Of a DNA stretch of 64,000 nucleotides, positions 35,766-47,673 are shown piece by piece. A program made the translations under genes and the position numbers. Each line of letters begins with the position of its first letter. Positions within the stretch are counted from its first letter, which is position 1. The notes beneath the pieces are model-generated. The model searched no databases and was not told where the DNA came from. It worked only from the letters and a program-made list of their open reading frames with translations. The stretch is from Arcuatula senhousia (taxonomy: Eukaryota; Mollusca; Bivalvia; Mytilida; Mytilidae), in the NCBI GenBank assembly GCA_963971305.1, contig OZ020314.1:248001-312000 (forward strand), given 5' to 3'.

Positions 35766-37496
35766 AACTAGAGGCTCCCAGGAGCCTGAATCGCTCACCT
35801 GGTCCTTAAGGCATAATGGTCTCTTCTTTAATGGGTCAAGTCCCAACTTAGACACAACAGAGACTTTCCTGAGTCTAAATGAGCTGAACATTAAAGCAAG
35901 CCCCACCTTTTCTCTATCTGCAATAGTTTTTATTCAATAGGGCAAAAAAACATGAAAAAACGCTATTTTTGACCTTAAAAGGACCATTTCTCCAATAAGG
36001 GCTTATCTGACAACTTCATCCCTATTGAGACTTTTGTAAAGCTTAATGAGCTAAACATTTAAGCAAGCCCCACCTTTTCTCTATCTGCAATAGTTTTTAT
36101 TCAATAGGGCAAAAAAGCATGAAAAAACGCTATTTTTGACCTTAAAAGGACCATTACTCCTATAAGGGCTTATCTGACAACTTCATCCCTATTGAGACTT
36201 TTGTAAAGCTTAATGAGCTAAACATTTAAGCAAGCCCCACTTTTTCTCTATCTGCAATAGTTTTTATTCAATAGGGCAAAAAAACATGAACAAACGCTAT
36301 TTTTGACCTTAAAAGGACCATTACTCCTATAAGGGCTTATCTGACAACTTCATCCCTATTGAGACTTTTGTAAAGCTTAATGAGCTAAACATTTAAGCAA
36401 GCAACACCTTTTCTCTATCTGCAATAGTTTTTATTCTTTAGGGCAAAAACATGAAAAAACGCTATTTTTGACCTCAAAAGGGCCATAACCCCTATTAGGG
36501 GTCATCAGACAACTTGGACCCAATGGAGACTTTTGTAGAGCTTAACGAGCTGAACATTTAAGCAGGCAACTTTTTTTTTCTCTATCTGCAATAGTTTTCA
36601 TTCTATAGGGCAAAAAACATGAAAAAACGCTATTTTTGACCTCAAAAGGGCCATAACCCCTATTAGGGGTCATCTGACAACTTCAACCCAATGGAGACCT
36701 TTGTAGAGCTTAATGAGCTGAACATTTTAGCAGGCAATAGCTTTTCTCTATCTGCAATAGTTTTCATTCTATAGGGCTAAAACATGAAAAAACGCTATTT
36801 TTGACGTTAAAAGGGCTGTAACCCCTATTAAGGGTCATCTGACAACTTTGACCCAATGGAGACTTTTGTAGAGCTTAATGAGCTGAACATTTTAGCAGGC
36901 AACAGCTTTCTCTATCTGCAATAATTTTCATTCTTTAGGGCAAAAACATGAAAAAACGCTATTTTTGACCTTAAAAGGGCCATAACCATTATTAGGGATC
37001 ATCTGACAACTTCGACCCAATGGAGACTTTTGTAGAGCTTAATGAGCTGAACATTTTAGCAGGCAACAGCTTTTCTCTATCTGCAATAATTTTCATTCCA
37101 TAGGGCAAAAACATGAAAAAACGCTATTTTTGACCTTAAAAGGGCCATAACCCCTATTAGGGGTCATCTGACAACTTTGACCCAATGGAGACTTTTGTAG
37201 AGCTTTTGATTCTGAAGAGCCTAAGATCCTTCAGATTTTTTCTATCTGTTCTAGTTTTCAAGTTATAAGTCTTTGAATGTGATTTTACCCTATGTTCTAT
37301 TTTTAGTCACAGCAGCCATGTTTGTTATCAAATCATAAAGCCGAACACAATTTTTAAACATCATACCCTGATTAATACTTGGACCAAGTTTTGAAAAATT
37401 CCATTCAGTGGTTTCAGAGAAGAAGATTTTTGAAAAAGTAACGGACGGACGACGGACGACAGACGACATGGCGATGACAATAGCTCAGCTAATAAA
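35766..37496 (+). mobile_element. Pearl/HINE-like element, core A, about nine units
   Basis: The 5' end ctagaggctcccaggagcc is followed by tgaatcgctcacctggtcc. About nine core units of 150-160 bp with variants aagcaagccccacc and aagcaggcaacagc follow. Then come a unique 3' part (tcagtggtttcagagaagaa), an acggacggacgacggacg microsatellite, and atagctcagctaataaac. It lies in the intron between the Ig and HEPN exons. Confidence 0.8.
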
Positions 37497-38391
37497 CTTA
37501 AAAAATTCATAGGTTGCCGAACTCATTTTCGTAGCAAAATTTATTGTCTGGAACTTTGTTGTCATTTGTATTTCAAGATAATAATCGTTCAAATTTTGGT
37601 GGGAAAAGGCTTTCTTTGGTTTTTACATAGGTTTAGCATTAGGTTTGTTTTAGTTTAAAAACCTATGAAATAATAACAAGAAATTAATGAAACCTTGTAA
37701 ATTAGCTCTAAATGATCCAATAAACCTTATTTTGAAAAGAAATTAGGGGGTTGCTGGGCAAAACAATTATCCCTATGTTAAAGGTAAAATCTAGAGGATT
37801 CCGAAAATCTGACAGAAATCTCAAAAACTGACCAGCAATTATCCTTAAATATTGTTTGTTTATTTCAATTTGTCTTCTTGTAGATGAAAGAGTATATATC
37901 TTTTTAACATGTTAAATATTGTTAATTTGTTTCAATTCGTCTTCTTTCAACATATGCATGTTTAACCTAGCTATTTAAGTTCTACCAACTCCCATCTTTT
38001 GAGCATTTTTTCTTTGTCAGTTTTTCATTTTCAGATTCTTTGAAAACTTCAATTTGCTTTTCTGGAAAAAAGCCATCTGTTTTGCTAGCATTCTAAACAT
38101 CAACTTGATTCTTGTTATAACAATTTGTAAAGTATTAAATTGAAAAACGTTGAAGGAACACATTCAGTGTATAGGTAACAAATTAACAAAATTAAATAAT
38201 TTACTCTCAAGTAATAGGTCACCTGTTTTTATTCAAATTAGATTGTCCAATTGACAAATCCGGACATTTTAATCTTTTCATTATTTTTATGTTAATCAAT
38301 ATCCTTAGCCCAATAATTCAGCCGTTATATTTCACACTCTATGGTCACTACAAAATGTACATCAACAAAAAGGACAGGATTATCTGGGTTA
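37497..38391. other. Intron, no exon recognised
   Basis: AT-rich. I looked on the minus strand for a hydrophobic, splice-bounded exon that would supply a membrane segment between Ig and HEPN and found none. Confidence 0.45.
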
Positions 38392-38855
38392 CAGACTTGC
38401 GAAAGTTACATCAGTTTCCTTGACAGAGCATCACATCTGACACAAAAATTGCTAACACAAGGTTAGGTTCATTCAAGAAATTTTTTGGGAGACTTCATGC
38501 GCTCATAAACAAATATGGGATTTCTATCTCTTAGATGAGTGCAGATGTTGGTTTGTCATACATCTTGTCATAGTGTTTTGTTTTGTCTCCCTTTACCAGA
38601 TTTGACACATCTAAGTGACCATTGGCAGTTTGACAGGTGTACTAGAGCAACCAGGAACTGCTTACTCTTTCGGAGCACCTGAGTAAACTCTCGTTACGAC
38701 TTGAGTTTTGATTTGTGTTTTTAAATGGTTTGTGTTTTTTAATGGTTTGTGGGTTTTTTTTTGTGCTGTTCTCATTTAATTTTACTGGTTTTATCATTGC
38801 CCTTTCAGACCTTTGACACTCAAATACCCCATCCGTGCCTCTTTGCTTCATGTAA
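38392..38855 (+). mobile_element. Decayed RT fragment plus 3' tail, inside an intron
   Basis: The plus strand holds a frameshifted copy of the RT end (blocks for YISFLDRASHLTQKLLT, KFFGRLHALINKYGISIS and MSADVGLS) to about 38560. The shared tail follows (aaccaggaactgcttactc, tttactggttttatcattg, ccctttcagacc, ccccatccgtgcctc). It sits between the Ig exon at 38945 and the HEPN exon at 35141, on the opposite strand to the gene. Confidence 0.6.
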
Positions 38856-38944
38856 TTTCCACAAAAGCCTAACAAAAAGTTTAAACTGCAGCCTTTTGTA
38901 AGAATACTGTATGGTTCAATAAACTTAATACAAAGTAAACCTAC

Positions 38945-39235
38945 CAACATTGATTGTCAGTGGGTTGCTGGAAACTTGGTAACCATCAAATGTTAATTTA
39001 CAGACATACACTCCAGAGTCTTCAGCTTTAACATGAAGGACAGTCAGAGACGGAGTAGCTACAGTACCACCACTATATTTGTCTGGAGTCAGCTGAATGT
39101 CCTCCCTAGATCCTCTATATCTGGTCCATAGAACAGCTGAAGGTGTAGACTTTCCATTAAAGTTACTGGTCAGGATCAGTGAACTTCCCTCTAAGACTGT
39201 GGTGTCTTCAGTTGATACTGTAACTTTTATAGGTT
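38945..39235 (-). CDS. Ig-domain exon, copy 2 (first cysteine lost)
   Basis: This 291-nt exon is symmetric phase 1-1, between an acceptor (GCATTTTTTCAG) and a donor (AATGTTG|GTAGG). It encodes one Ig-like domain: PIKVTVSTEDTTVLEGSS, LILTSNF (B strand), SAVLWTR with the core Trp (C strand), KYSGG, PSLTVLHVKAEDSGVYVCKL (F strand with the D-x-G-x-Y-x-C motif), and NPLTINV. The B-strand Cys that pairs with YVC is Ser here (AGT, where the sister exon has TGT), so the canonical disulfide cannot form. It is closely similar to the exon at 41408-41701, implying tandem exon duplication. Ig domains usually mediate extracellular binding; its ligand is unknown. Confidence 0.83.
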
Positions 39236-39399
39236 CTGAAAAAATGCAAATAAACGTGATGTAATGGAATAATTGGCTTAAGATGACCATTCAAACTAAG
39301 AAAACTCTAACAACAACCAAAGAAAAACATGGCTGCCACCATATCACTTATTCAGCATCATTAATATAACAAAAACAGATTCTAGGTTCCGTGCCTGTT

Positions 39400-39560
39400 G
39401 GGTGGAAAAATTATATGTTGACTTGTTTAACAGGAAGTACATGAGTGACAGATTTGAAAAGACACACTACCATTAGGACCCCTACCTGAAGCTGCATACC
39501 AAATATTGAAAGCCTATGATTTATAGTTGCTGAGAAAACTGTTACTAAAAATATTGTAAC
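39400..39560 (+). repeat. Dispersed repeat near the minisatellite
   Basis: Gttgacttgtttaacaggaa, agctgcataccaaatattg and tagttgctgagaaaactgt resemble a block at 34690-34850 (aatgttaaacaggaagtagg, gatacaagaagttactggga-like). It is an interspersed repeat of unknown class. Confidence 0.4.
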
Positions 39561-41040
39561 CGACTGACGGACGGTCGCCCAGCATTTCCAGGTCCCCCCT
39601 CCGCTTTGCAGCTTAACTAATTGACGGACGGTCGCCCAGCATTTTCAGGTTCCCCCTCCGCTTGCAGCGTAACTGATTGACAGACAGTTGCCCAGCATTT
39701 CAATGTCCCCTCTCCACCTTGCAGTGTAACCAACTGACCGATGGTGGCCCAGCATTTCTATGTCCCCCTCTCCGCCTTGCAGTGTAACCAAATGACGGAC
39801 AGTCGCCCAGCATTTCCAGGTCCCCCCTCCCCTTTGCAGTGTAACTGATTGATGGACGGTTGCCCAGCATTTCAATGTCCCCTCTCCACCTTGCAGTGTA
39901 ACCAACTGACCGACGGTCGCCCAGCATTTCTATGTCCCCCTCTCCGCCTTGCAGTGTAACCAAATGACGGACGGTCGCCCAGCATTTCCAGGTCCCCCCT
40001 CCCCTTTGCAGTGTAACTGATTGACGGACAGTTGCCCAGCATTTCAATGTCCCCTCTCCGCCTTGCAGCCTAACTGACTGACAGACAGTCGCCCAGCATT
40101 TCTATGTCCCTGCCCCACCTTGCAGCGTAACTGACTGACGGACAGTCGCCCAGCAGTTCTATGTCCCTGCTCCGCCTTGCAGCGTAACTGACTGACGGAG
40201 TGTTGCCTAGCATTTCTATGTCCCCGCTCTGCCTTGCAGCTTAACCAACTGACGGACGGTTGCCTAGCATTTCTATGTCCCTGCTCTGCCTTGCAGCCTA
40301 ACCGACTGACGGACGGTTGCCTAGCATTTCTATGTCCCTGCTCTGCCTAGCAGCATAACCGACTGACGGACGGTCGCCCAGCATTTCTATGTCCCCGCTC
40401 AACCTTGCAGCGTTACCGAATGAGGGACAGCCGCCCAGTATTTCTATACATCCCCGCTCTGCCTTGCAGCGTAACTGACTGACAGACAGTCACCAAGCAT
40501 TTCTTATGTCCCCGCTCTGCCTTGCAGCGTAACTAAATGAGGGATTGTCGCCCAGCATTTCTATGTCCCCGCTCCACCTTGCAGCGTAACCGACTGACGG
40601 ACGTTTGCCAAGCATTTCTATGTCCTCGTTCCGTCTTGCAACCTAACCGACTGATGGACGATTGGCCAGCATTTCCATGTCCTCCCTCCGCCTTGCGCGT
40701 AACTGACTTACGGACGGTTGCCCAGCATTTCTATGTCCCCGCTCCACCTTGCAGCTTAACCAACTTGAGATGGTCGCCCAACATTTCTATACGTCCCCGC
40801 TCCGCCTTGCAGCGTAACCGACTGACGGCTTGTCACCTAGCATTTCTATATCCCCGCTCCGCCTTGCAGCCTAACGGACTGACAGACTATCGCCCAGCAT
40901 TTCCATGTCCCCCCTCAACCTTGCAGCGTAACTGACTGATGGAGGTTTGCCCAGCATTTCTAAATTCATCTCTGCCTTGCAGCGTAACCGACTGACGGAC
41001 GGTCGCCCAGCATTTCTATGTCCCTGCTCCGCCTCGCAGT
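39560..41040. repeat. GC-rich minisatellite, about 57-bp units
   Basis: About 25 units contain gactgacggacggtcgccca, gcatttctatgtccccgctc and cgccttgcagcgtaac, with period 54-60. It is far richer in G+C than its surroundings. It occupies most of the intron between the two Ig exons. Long frames exist on both strands because units often keep a multiple-of-three spacing, but nothing suggests coding. Confidence 0.9.
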
Positions 41041-41407
41041 GGGGGATAAAAACCAAAAATCTCTTGAATAGATATGTCTGTTGAATACAATTAATGTGTT
41101 CATTGTTCATTGTTAATGAACCACAGAGGACAGAGGACGATGACGAACGTCAAGCAATGATTATAAAAACATTTGTTTAATTTATAAAGGCAATACATCA
41201 AAGGTAAATATTTGATAGTTTCATATATGATAGAAAAAACAGCAACAAATCTCATATATGCAGAACTATATGAATTTCAGAGAATGAAATCTTAAAGTAA
41301 AATTGGCTGTCTTTTGTTAGGTAGCATAAATTGTAAATCAATCATATTTCTTTGAAAACTTCAGGATAGGATGTACTTATTAATGTGGTACAAAGTTTTA
41401 GACCTAC

Positions 41408-41701
41408 CAACACTGATTGTCAGTGGGTTGCTAGAGACTAGGTCACCATCAAATGTTAATTTACAGACATACACTCCAGAGTCTTCAGCTTTAACATTAT
41501 GGACAGTCAGAGACGGATTATCTACAGTACCACCACTATATTTGTCTGGAGTCAGCTGAATTTCCTCCTCAGGCCCCCCATTAGATCTGGTCCATTGAAC
41601 AGCTGAAGGTTTAGACTCTCCTTTAAAGTTACAGGTCAGGATCAGTGAACTTCCCTGTAAGACTGTGGTCTGTTCAGTTGATATTGTAACTTTTATTGGT
41701 T
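41408..41701 (-). CDS. Ig-domain exon, copy 1
   Basis: This 294-nt exon is symmetric phase 1-1, with an acceptor (ACTTTTTCAG) and a donor (AGTGTTG|GTAGG). The uninterrupted frame encodes PIKVTISTEQTTVLQGSS, LILTCNF (B-strand Cys), SAVQWTR (core Trp), KYSGG, PSLTVHNVKAEDSGVYVCKL (F-strand Cys), and NPLTISV. All hallmark residues of an I/V-set-like Ig domain are present. It is the intact sister of the exon at 38945-39235. The intron between them holds the GC-rich minisatellite at 39560-41040. Another exon must lie upstream (a leader and possibly more Ig domains); I could not identify it in this window. Confidence 0.83.
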
Positions 41702-41941
41702 CTGAAAAAGTTAAAAAAAATGTGGTTAGATGGAAAAATTAATATTAGATGATCAATCAAGTTGCACAAACTGAGAAAAATCCTTACCATTTTGGACCAT
41801 TGGGGATGGGTGGGTCAAGTCCTGATACATAAAAGAGCAATGAAAATCAGCATGCACACATAGTAACAACATGGACTTCAATCAGATAATATCATAACGT
41901 TCATGAAGATTGTAACAAACACTAGATATTATGAATATTAA

Positions 41942-43476
41942 ACAAGAGGCTCCCAAGAGCCTGAATCGCTCACCTGAACTACACAGATACATGTATATAT
42001 TTGTAGATATTATTGTGCTTAAACATATGCAATTTAAATTTATGAAATATCTTGGTTAGTTTTCAAGATATTGGGCTTAATAAGTGCAAATTTGGCAAAA
42101 CTTAGGAAAAAGAACAATAACTCCCACATCAGCAGTCAGATTTTTTCCGAAATTTAAGGACAGGTAGATCTTATTATGCTGATCACTTTTGATTCTTGCA
42201 CAATTTTGATATCTGAAACCAGTTTTGAGTTATTAGCAAACAAATGAAATTTGCCCTTATGTTCTTATTTTTAGCCATGGTGGCCATGTTTTTTGTACGA
42301 ATCAAAAATCTGAATGATAGAGTTGTAGCATATCAGCTATCAAACAGTGTGCCATGTTAAGATGCAGTTGGTCTTACTGTTTCAGACAAGTCAGGGGAAA
42401 AGTAATGAACAATGGTAAATATTGACGCTTTAAGGGCCATAACTCCTAAAAGAAATGGTTCTACAGCTTTGACCTAATTACATGAATTGTAGATCTTGAT
42501 GTGCTTAATCATATGCAATTTGAATTTTTGAAATATCTTGTATAGTCTTCACGATATAGGGCTAAATAAGTGAAAAATTTTGAAAAAATACAGAAAAGGG
42601 CAATAACTCCTATGTCATTTGTTGGATCTTCCTGAACATTTCAGAGCAGGTAGATCTTGAGATGCTTATCACTTTTGTCTCCAATCAGAATTTTGATATC
42701 TGTTACCGTTTTTGAGTTATTTGCAAAAAACTGTAATTTGACCCCTATGTTTTATTTTAAGCCATGGAGGCCATATTTTTTGACGAATCAAAAATCTGAA
42801 CAACAGAATTGTAGCATTAATGCTATTAAACAATTGTGCCAAGTTTGGTTGAAGTTGGATGTATGGTGTCAGACAAGTTAATCTTTGAAATTCAGGGTAA
42901 AAGTAATGAAAAATGGTAAATTTTGACGCTCTAAGGGCCATAACTCCTTAAAGAAATGGTTCTACAGCTTTGACCTAATTACATGAAATGTAGATCTTGC
43001 TGTGCTTAATCATATACAATTTGTATTTTTGAAATATCTTGTATAGTTTTCAAGATATAGGGCTAAATGAGTGCAAAATTTTGAAAAAATCCAGAAAAAG
43101 GGCAATAACTCCTACATCGGTTGTTTGATCTTCTTGAAAATTTCTGGACAGGTAGATCTTGAGGTGCTAATCACTTTTACCCTCTACCAGAATTTTGATA
43201 TCTGTTACCGTTTTTGAGTTATTTGCAAAAAACTGCAATTTACCCCTGTGTTCTATTTTTAGCCATGGCGGCCATGTTTTTAGACGAATCAAAAATCCCC
43301 ACGCTAGTTTTATACTACCTATGCTAATTAACAACTGTGCCAAATTTAAAAGCCATTGGACTTATGGTGTTAGAGGAGTTAACGTTTGAAAAATGTTAAC
43401 GACGACAGACGACGGACGACGACGGACGCCAAGTGATGGCAATAGCTCACATGGACCTTCGGTCCAGGTGAGCTAA
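41942..43476 (+). mobile_element. HINE-like element, core B, complete
   Basis: The 5' end acaagaggctcccaagagcc is followed by gaatcgctcacctg. Core-B units of roughly 480-560 bp follow (ggcaataactcctacatcgg, caggtagatcttgaggtgc, caatttacccctatgttc, agccatggcggccatg, gaaatggttctacagc). Then come a (GAC)n/GACGG microsatellite at about 43400-43430, cgccaagtgatggcaatag, and a 12-bp-stem hairpin (ctcacatggacc / ggtccaggtgag, 43446-43472) before agctaa. The subterminal inverted pair gctcacctg...caggtgagc fits helentron-type ends. Confidence 0.8.
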
Positions 43477-43545
43477 AAAGAGGCTCCCTATACCTATTCG
43501 TGTGCATGCAGCCCATGGTGGGATCACAAAAATTTTTGTCACATG
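43477..43545 (+). mobile_element. 5' end of a further element, abutting the previous one
   Basis: Directly after the terminus ccaggtgagctaa comes aaagaggctccctatacc, resembling the common 5' end. The rest does not match core A or B, so this copy is truncated or belongs to another subfamily. Confidence 0.45.
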
Positions 43546-44211
43546 CATTCCACCTTGGACATTCTACATATCTATACTACTAAAATAACGAAGCGTTTTT
43601 TATTAGCCGGGTTGCAGCCTAAACAACAAATGCTACGACTAAGCTTCATATATCAAAAAATAGGGGATGGTTGTGCCCTTTGAAAATTTCATTAGCACAT
43701 ATGCAATTATGTCTGCAGTTTGCTAATTAACTTAATTAATTGATCTGGAAACCCTATAACCGTCATCGTTCCGGAACTACACCTATGAACAAGTTTCCGG
43801 TGGTCATACTAAAAAGCGCTAGGAAGCGCTCGAGCGGGTATTTGGCTCCCAAGACTAAACACTGTTTGAAATTATTTCAAATTAATAATTAGGCTCAACG
43901 ATGTCAATAAATTGACAAAATAGCGTAGCGATTGATTCAAACTTATATGCCATTGGACATAAAGGTGGGGTAACAAACAATAAAAGATAATAAACCAAAA
44001 ACTAATTTAGAGTAAAATAATACCGTAGAACCTTTAATTTGCGATTAGCACAACCACGTACAGTAAGGTCATGCATATGCAATTTTTTTATTGTGTGGTC
44101 TATTTTTTAAAGCAACGCAACGATTGATTTTTTCGCGGGTTTTTCCTAGTATTTAACATAAAATTAAGGAATTGGTACATGTCTTTTCAATAAATATATA
44201 CAAGCTTATAT
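43546..44211. other. No gene seen
   Basis: Contains aaaagcgctaggaagcgctcg near 43812, related to the ctcgagcgg hairpin block at 8760. Otherwise AT-rich non-coding. Confidence 0.45.
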
Positions 44212-45143
44212 AACAAGAGTTTACACTAAAGTATGTCTCGTCTGTGGCACCATCAGAAACAATAATCCTTTCCTACTTCAACTACATTTTTAATTTATAA
44301 GGATTTTCAGTTTCTGAGATCAAAAGGTGTGTATCGAACTTAAACTTTGCTTATCTATGCAATAAAAATGATCAAAGTCACTCAAACAGAAAATCAAGGT
44401 CAAGATCAAGGTCAAAAGATGGGGATACAACTGTGCTAAGCTATTCAAGGGCATATGCAAACCAAGTCTCAGCAACCTAGGACCGATAGTACTTGAGATA
44501 TGGAGGTGCTCATAAAACCTTAACACTGTTATTATATATGTGTATTGAAAATTTTCAAAGTCTCTCAACCAAAAAATCAAGGTCAAGGTCAAAAGATGCG
44601 GACTCAACTGTGCTAAACTACTACAAGGGCTTATGCATACCAAGTTTCATCAACCTAAATGTAGGACTTAAAGTTCTTGAGATATGGAAGAGCTTGCAAA
44701 ACTTTACCTTAATGATTGCTATTATATATGTATTGAAAATTGTCAGTCACTCAACAAGAATGTAAAGTTCAAGGTCAAAAGATAGGGATGCAACTGAGCT
44801 AAGCTACTACGAGGGCATATGTATACCTACTTTCATCAACCTAGGACTTATATTTCTTGAGATATGGAGGTGCTCCCAAAACCTTACCATTGCTTTTTAT
44901 ATGTACACAAATGTATTGAAAATTGTCACTCAACCTATAAATCAAGGTCAAGGTCAAAAGATGAGGATGAAACTGTGCTAAGCTACTACTGGGGCATATG
45001 AATACCAAGTTTCATCAAAAAAGGATCTATAGTTCTTGAGATATGGAGGTGCTCATAAAACCTTACCCAAAAAGTTAACGCGGCCGCCGGTAAACAATGG
45101 TAAAGTAACACCTATGTTCTGCTTTGCTTCGCAGTCGAGACAA
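44212..45143 (+). mobile_element. HINE-like element, core D, about 183-bp units
   Basis: It begins aacaagagtttacactaaag and tgtctcgtctgtggcacc. About four tandem units follow (aatcaaggtcaaggtcaaaa, gatggggatacaactgtgc, taccaagtttcatcaacc, cttgagatatggaggtgc). It ends in gcggccgccggtaaac and tcgcagtcgagacaa. The same plan (leader, tandem core, GC-rich stretch, tctcg/cgaga ends) is seen in core C with unrelated core sequence. Confidence 0.65.
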
Positions 45144-45145
45144 AA

Positions 45146-47673
45146 ATAATTGGCCCCTAATTTCTAAACAATAAAAGAGGGGAAAATAATTCTCTGTTAC
45201 ATGTTTTGTAGATCTTGGTTTGCTTAACAATATGCAATTTGAATTTTTCAAATATCTCATATAGTTTTTAAGATACTCAGCTTAATAAGCGCAAAATTCA
45301 TCAAAAATAAAACAAGAGGCTCCCAAGAGCCTGAATTGCTCACCTGAACTACACAGGTACATACATTGTATATTTGTAGATATTATTGTGCTTAACCATA
45401 TGCGATTTAAATTTCCGAAATATCTTTTCGAAAATTTCAGGACAGGTAGGTCTTAATATGCTGATCACTTTTGATTCTTGCACAATTTTGATATCTGAAA
45501 CCATTTTTGAGTTATGAGCAAAAAAATACAATTTACCCCTTTGTTCTATTTTTAGCCATGGCAGCCATGTTTTTTACAAATAAAAAATCTGAACAATAGA
45601 GTCGTAGCATATAAGCTATTAAACAAGAGTGTCATGTTAAGATGCAGTTGGTTTTACCTTGTCAAACAAGTTAATCTTTGAAATTCAGGGGAAAAGTAAT
45701 GAAAAATGGTAAATTTTGTTGTTTAAAGGATAATAACTCCTAAAAGAATTGTTCCTACAGCTTTGACCTAAATACATGAAATGTAGATCTTGATGTGCTA
45801 CATCATATTCAATTTAAATTTTTGAAATATCTTGTATAGTTTTCAAGATACAGGGCTAAATAAGTGAAAAAAATTGAAAAAATCCAGAAAAAGGGCAATA
45901 ACTCCTATGTCGATTGTTGGATCTTCTTGAATATTTGATAGCAGGTAGATCTTGAGATGCTGATCACTTTTGTCTCCCATCAGAATTTTGATATCTGTAA
46001 CTATTTTTGAGTAATTAGCAAAAAACTGCAATTTACCCCTATGTTCTATTTATAGCCACGGCGGCCATATTTTTTGACGAATCAAAAATCTGAACGATAG
46101 AATTGTAGCATTTATGATATTCAACAACTGTGCCAAGTTAAGTTGAAGTTGGATGTATGGTGTCAGACAAGTTAATCTATGAAATTCAGGGGAAAAGCAA
46201 TGAAAAATGGTAAATTTTGACGCTTTAAGGGCCATAACTCCTAAAAGAAATGGTTCTACAGCTTTGACCTTATTACATGAAATGTAGATCTTGATGTGCT
46301 TAATCATATGCAATTTGAATTTTTAAAATATCTTGTATAGTTTTCAAGATATAGGGCTAAATAAACTGTTGACACAGAGACATGTCTCGCCTGTCGCAAC
46401 TGGACACAGTATAAAATGAAGCAAAAATCCTCCTTAAACTGATCTTAACTGATGCTTAAGCAGCTGCATACCAAATATAAATGGTGAACCATAACTGCTT
46501 TATATAAAACACTCATGACATAAGTAAAAAGTTAAAAAGTGTAAAAATCTCAAAGTCAGTAGACTGTGACTGCAGGATCATACAGATAAAATACTTTTGA
46601 AATTGATCTGTACTGATGCTAATGCAAGTGCATACCCAATATCAATGATGTACCATAACTGCTTCATGTTAAACAGACGTAAGAAAAAAGGTTAACCTCG
46701 GCCAAATCGGTGTAAAATTTCAAAGTCAGTAGATCGTGACTGCAGAAGCATACAGATGAAATGATTTTGAAATTGATCTGTACTAATGCTAATGCAAGTG
46801 CATACCCAATATCAATGGTGAACCATAACTGTTTCATGTTAAACAGACTTAAGAAAAAAGGTTAACCTCGGCCAAATCAGTGTAAAATTTCAAAGTCAGT
46901 AGACCGTGACTGCAGGAGCATACAGGTGAAATCCTTTTAAAACTGATCTGTACTGATGCTGATGCAACTGCATACCAAATATCAATGGTGTAACATAACT
47001 GCTTCATGTTAAACAGACTTAAGAAAAAAGGTTAACCTCGGCCAAATCAGTGTAAAATTTCAAAGTCAGTAGACCGTGACTGCAGGAGTATACAGATAAA
47101 ATCCTTTTAAAACTGATCTGTACTGATGCTGATGCAACTGCATACCAAATATCAATGGTGAAACATAACTAGTTTACACAAAACAGACTTAAGCAAAAAC
47201 TTTAACCAATTGTGGACGCCGTCGCCGTCGCCGCCGGAATCACCATACCTAAGTCTCGCCTTTAGCGACATTCGTCGCAGGCGAGACAATAAGTGCAAAA
47301 TTTTGAAAAAATCCAGAAAAAGGGCAATAACTCCTACATCGGTTGTTGGATCTTCTTGAAAATTTCGAGGCAGGTAGATCTTGATGTGCTAATTACTTTT
47401 ACCCTTTGCCAGAATTTTGATATCTGGTACTGTTTTTGAGTTATTAGCAAAAAACTGCAATTTACCCCTATGTTCTATTTTTAGCCATGGCGGCCATGTT
47501 TTTTCACGAATCAAAAATCCGAACGATAGTTTTGTACACATAATGCTACTAAACAACTGTACCAAGTTTGGTTGCAATTGGACTTATGGTGTCAGACACG
47601 TTAAAGTTTGAAAAATTGTTAACAGACGACGACAGACGACAGACGACGACGACGACGACGACGGACGCCAAGT
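45146..47673 (+). mobile_element. HINE-like core-B element interrupted by a core-C insertion
   Basis: A short core-B piece (45146-45305) precedes a 5' end at 45310 (acaagaggctcccaagagcc). Core B then runs to 46364, is broken by the core-C element 46365-47289, and resumes with taagtgcaaaattttgaaaa. It continues to a long (GAC)n microsatellite at 47622-47665 and acggacgccaagtg, where it is truncated before the hairpin. Confidence 0.78.
46365..47289 (+). mobile_element. HINE-like core-C element nested in core B
   Basis: It starts actgttgacacagagacatg and tctcgcctgtcgcaac. Four 170-bp units follow (phased at catacagat/ggt near 46580, 46750, 46920 and 47090). A cgccgtcgccgtcgccgcc microsatellite comes next, and the end is a hairpin (gtctcgcct ... 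aggcgagac, 47253-47287, with inner gcgac/gtcgc). The trinucleotide taa is present on both sides (46362-46364 and 47290-47292). Confidence 0.78.

Noticed and set aside
35142..38944. A transmembrane exon between the Ig and HEPN exons
   Set aside because: I expected one from the usual receptor order and searched the minus strand, but found no hydrophobic segment bounded by plausible splice sites.
39645..41110. Long open frames on both strands over the GC-rich minisatellite
   Set aside because: Frames stay open because of repeat period and low stop density. Both strands are equally open, and the region is an intron of the Ig gene.
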